This document shows positions 5,502-5,611 of a DNA stretch of 5,611 bases, one piece after another; within the stretch, counting starts at the first letter, position 1; each line of letters starts with the position of its first letter. The stretch is from contig JAEEKM010000344.1 in assembly GCA_016282455.1 (NCBI GenBank), positions 1-5,611 of the forward strand. The letters run 5' to 3'. Both the position numbers and the translations under genes were made by a program. Under the pieces are notes generated by a model. That model worked only from the letters and a program-made list of their open reading frames with translations, was not told the DNA's origin and did not search any database. This DNA is from Treponema sp. GTDB lineage: Bacteria; Spirochaetota; Spirochaetia; Treponematales; Treponemataceae.

Positions 5502-5611
5502 ATGGAGCGTTGGGCGATTGCAGAAAAGGCTGCTCTTTCTCAAGACGGGTATGGCATTACGCTTCATGCCCCAGAAAATGTTGATTTTAAAATGTGGGCT
5601 CCGCAGGCAAC
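5502..5611 (+). CDS. Start of a probable CBM48/pullulanase-type carbohydrate-active enzyme (3' end outside the window)
   Basis: Only the first 36 codons and two bases of the next are present. The ATG has AAGGAG 9 nt upstream and a good promoter. The N-terminus has no signal peptide. The phrase YGITLHAPENVDFKMWAPQA resembles the first strands of the CBM48/E-set domain that begins type I pullulanases, glycogen branching and debranching enzymes, where a stretch like 'G-A/V-T-...-F-R-V-W-A-P-T-A' is typical. This suggests an intracellular glycoside hydrolase family 13 enzyme acting on glycogen or maltodextrins. The fragment is too short to choose among these, and another E-set protein is possible. 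Confidence 0.5.
   Translation, partial: MERWAIAEKAALSQDGYGITLHAPENVDFKMWAPQA

Overview
The window reads as a piece of a chromosome from a host-associated spirochaete, most likely a gut or rumen Treponema. That assignment is an inference. It rests on the PilZ-plus-TPR gene pair, the moderately AT-rich sequence, anaerobe-type nickel-pincer cofactor genes, and a DNA invertase of the kind best known from gut Bacteroides. No rRNA or other phylogenetic marker is present to confirm it.

Layout. (1) Positions 1-1838, plus strand: a PilZ-like protein with a long Ala/Pro/Thr/Asn-rich tail, then 8 nt later a tetratricopeptide-repeat protein. They look like one operon that enters from the left edge. (2) Positions 1827-4613, minus strand: a two-gene operon for the nickel-pincer nucleotide (NPN) cofactor. 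The first gene is an in-frame fusion of LarE (sulfur transferase) to LarB (carboxylase/hydrolase). It is followed after 3 nt by larC (nickel insertase), which is one uninterrupted reading frame with a very His-rich loop. The last codons of larC overlap the 3' end of the TPR gene by 12 bp. (3) Positions 4703-5356, plus strand, divergent from the lar operon: an intact small serine recombinase closely resembling Mpi, the master DNA invertase of Bacteroides. (4) Positions 5357-5501: an AT-rich intergenic stretch with a good promoter whose -35 box lies inside a near-palindrome. (5) Positions 5502 to the right edge: the first 36 codons of a gene whose N-terminus looks like a CBM48/pullulanase-type carbohydrate-active enzyme.

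How the genes work together. LarB, LarE and LarC carry out the three successive steps from nicotinic acid adenine dinucleotide to the NPN cofactor used by lactate racemase (LarA) and its relatives. All three activities are encoded here in two polypeptides, but no LarA-type enzyme and no nickel transporter is in the window, so the user of the cofactor must lie elsewhere. The invertase is not obviously connected to its neighbours. If it works as Mpi does, it would flip promoters at remote sites.

I do not see a wholly new system. The points most worth following up are the LarE-LarB fusion with a LarB part lacking its usual N-terminal segment, the Mpi-like invertase in a probable spirochaete, the apparently leaderless lar promoter, and a strong hairpin inside the 3' end of larC placed where the opposite-strand operon would need a terminator.
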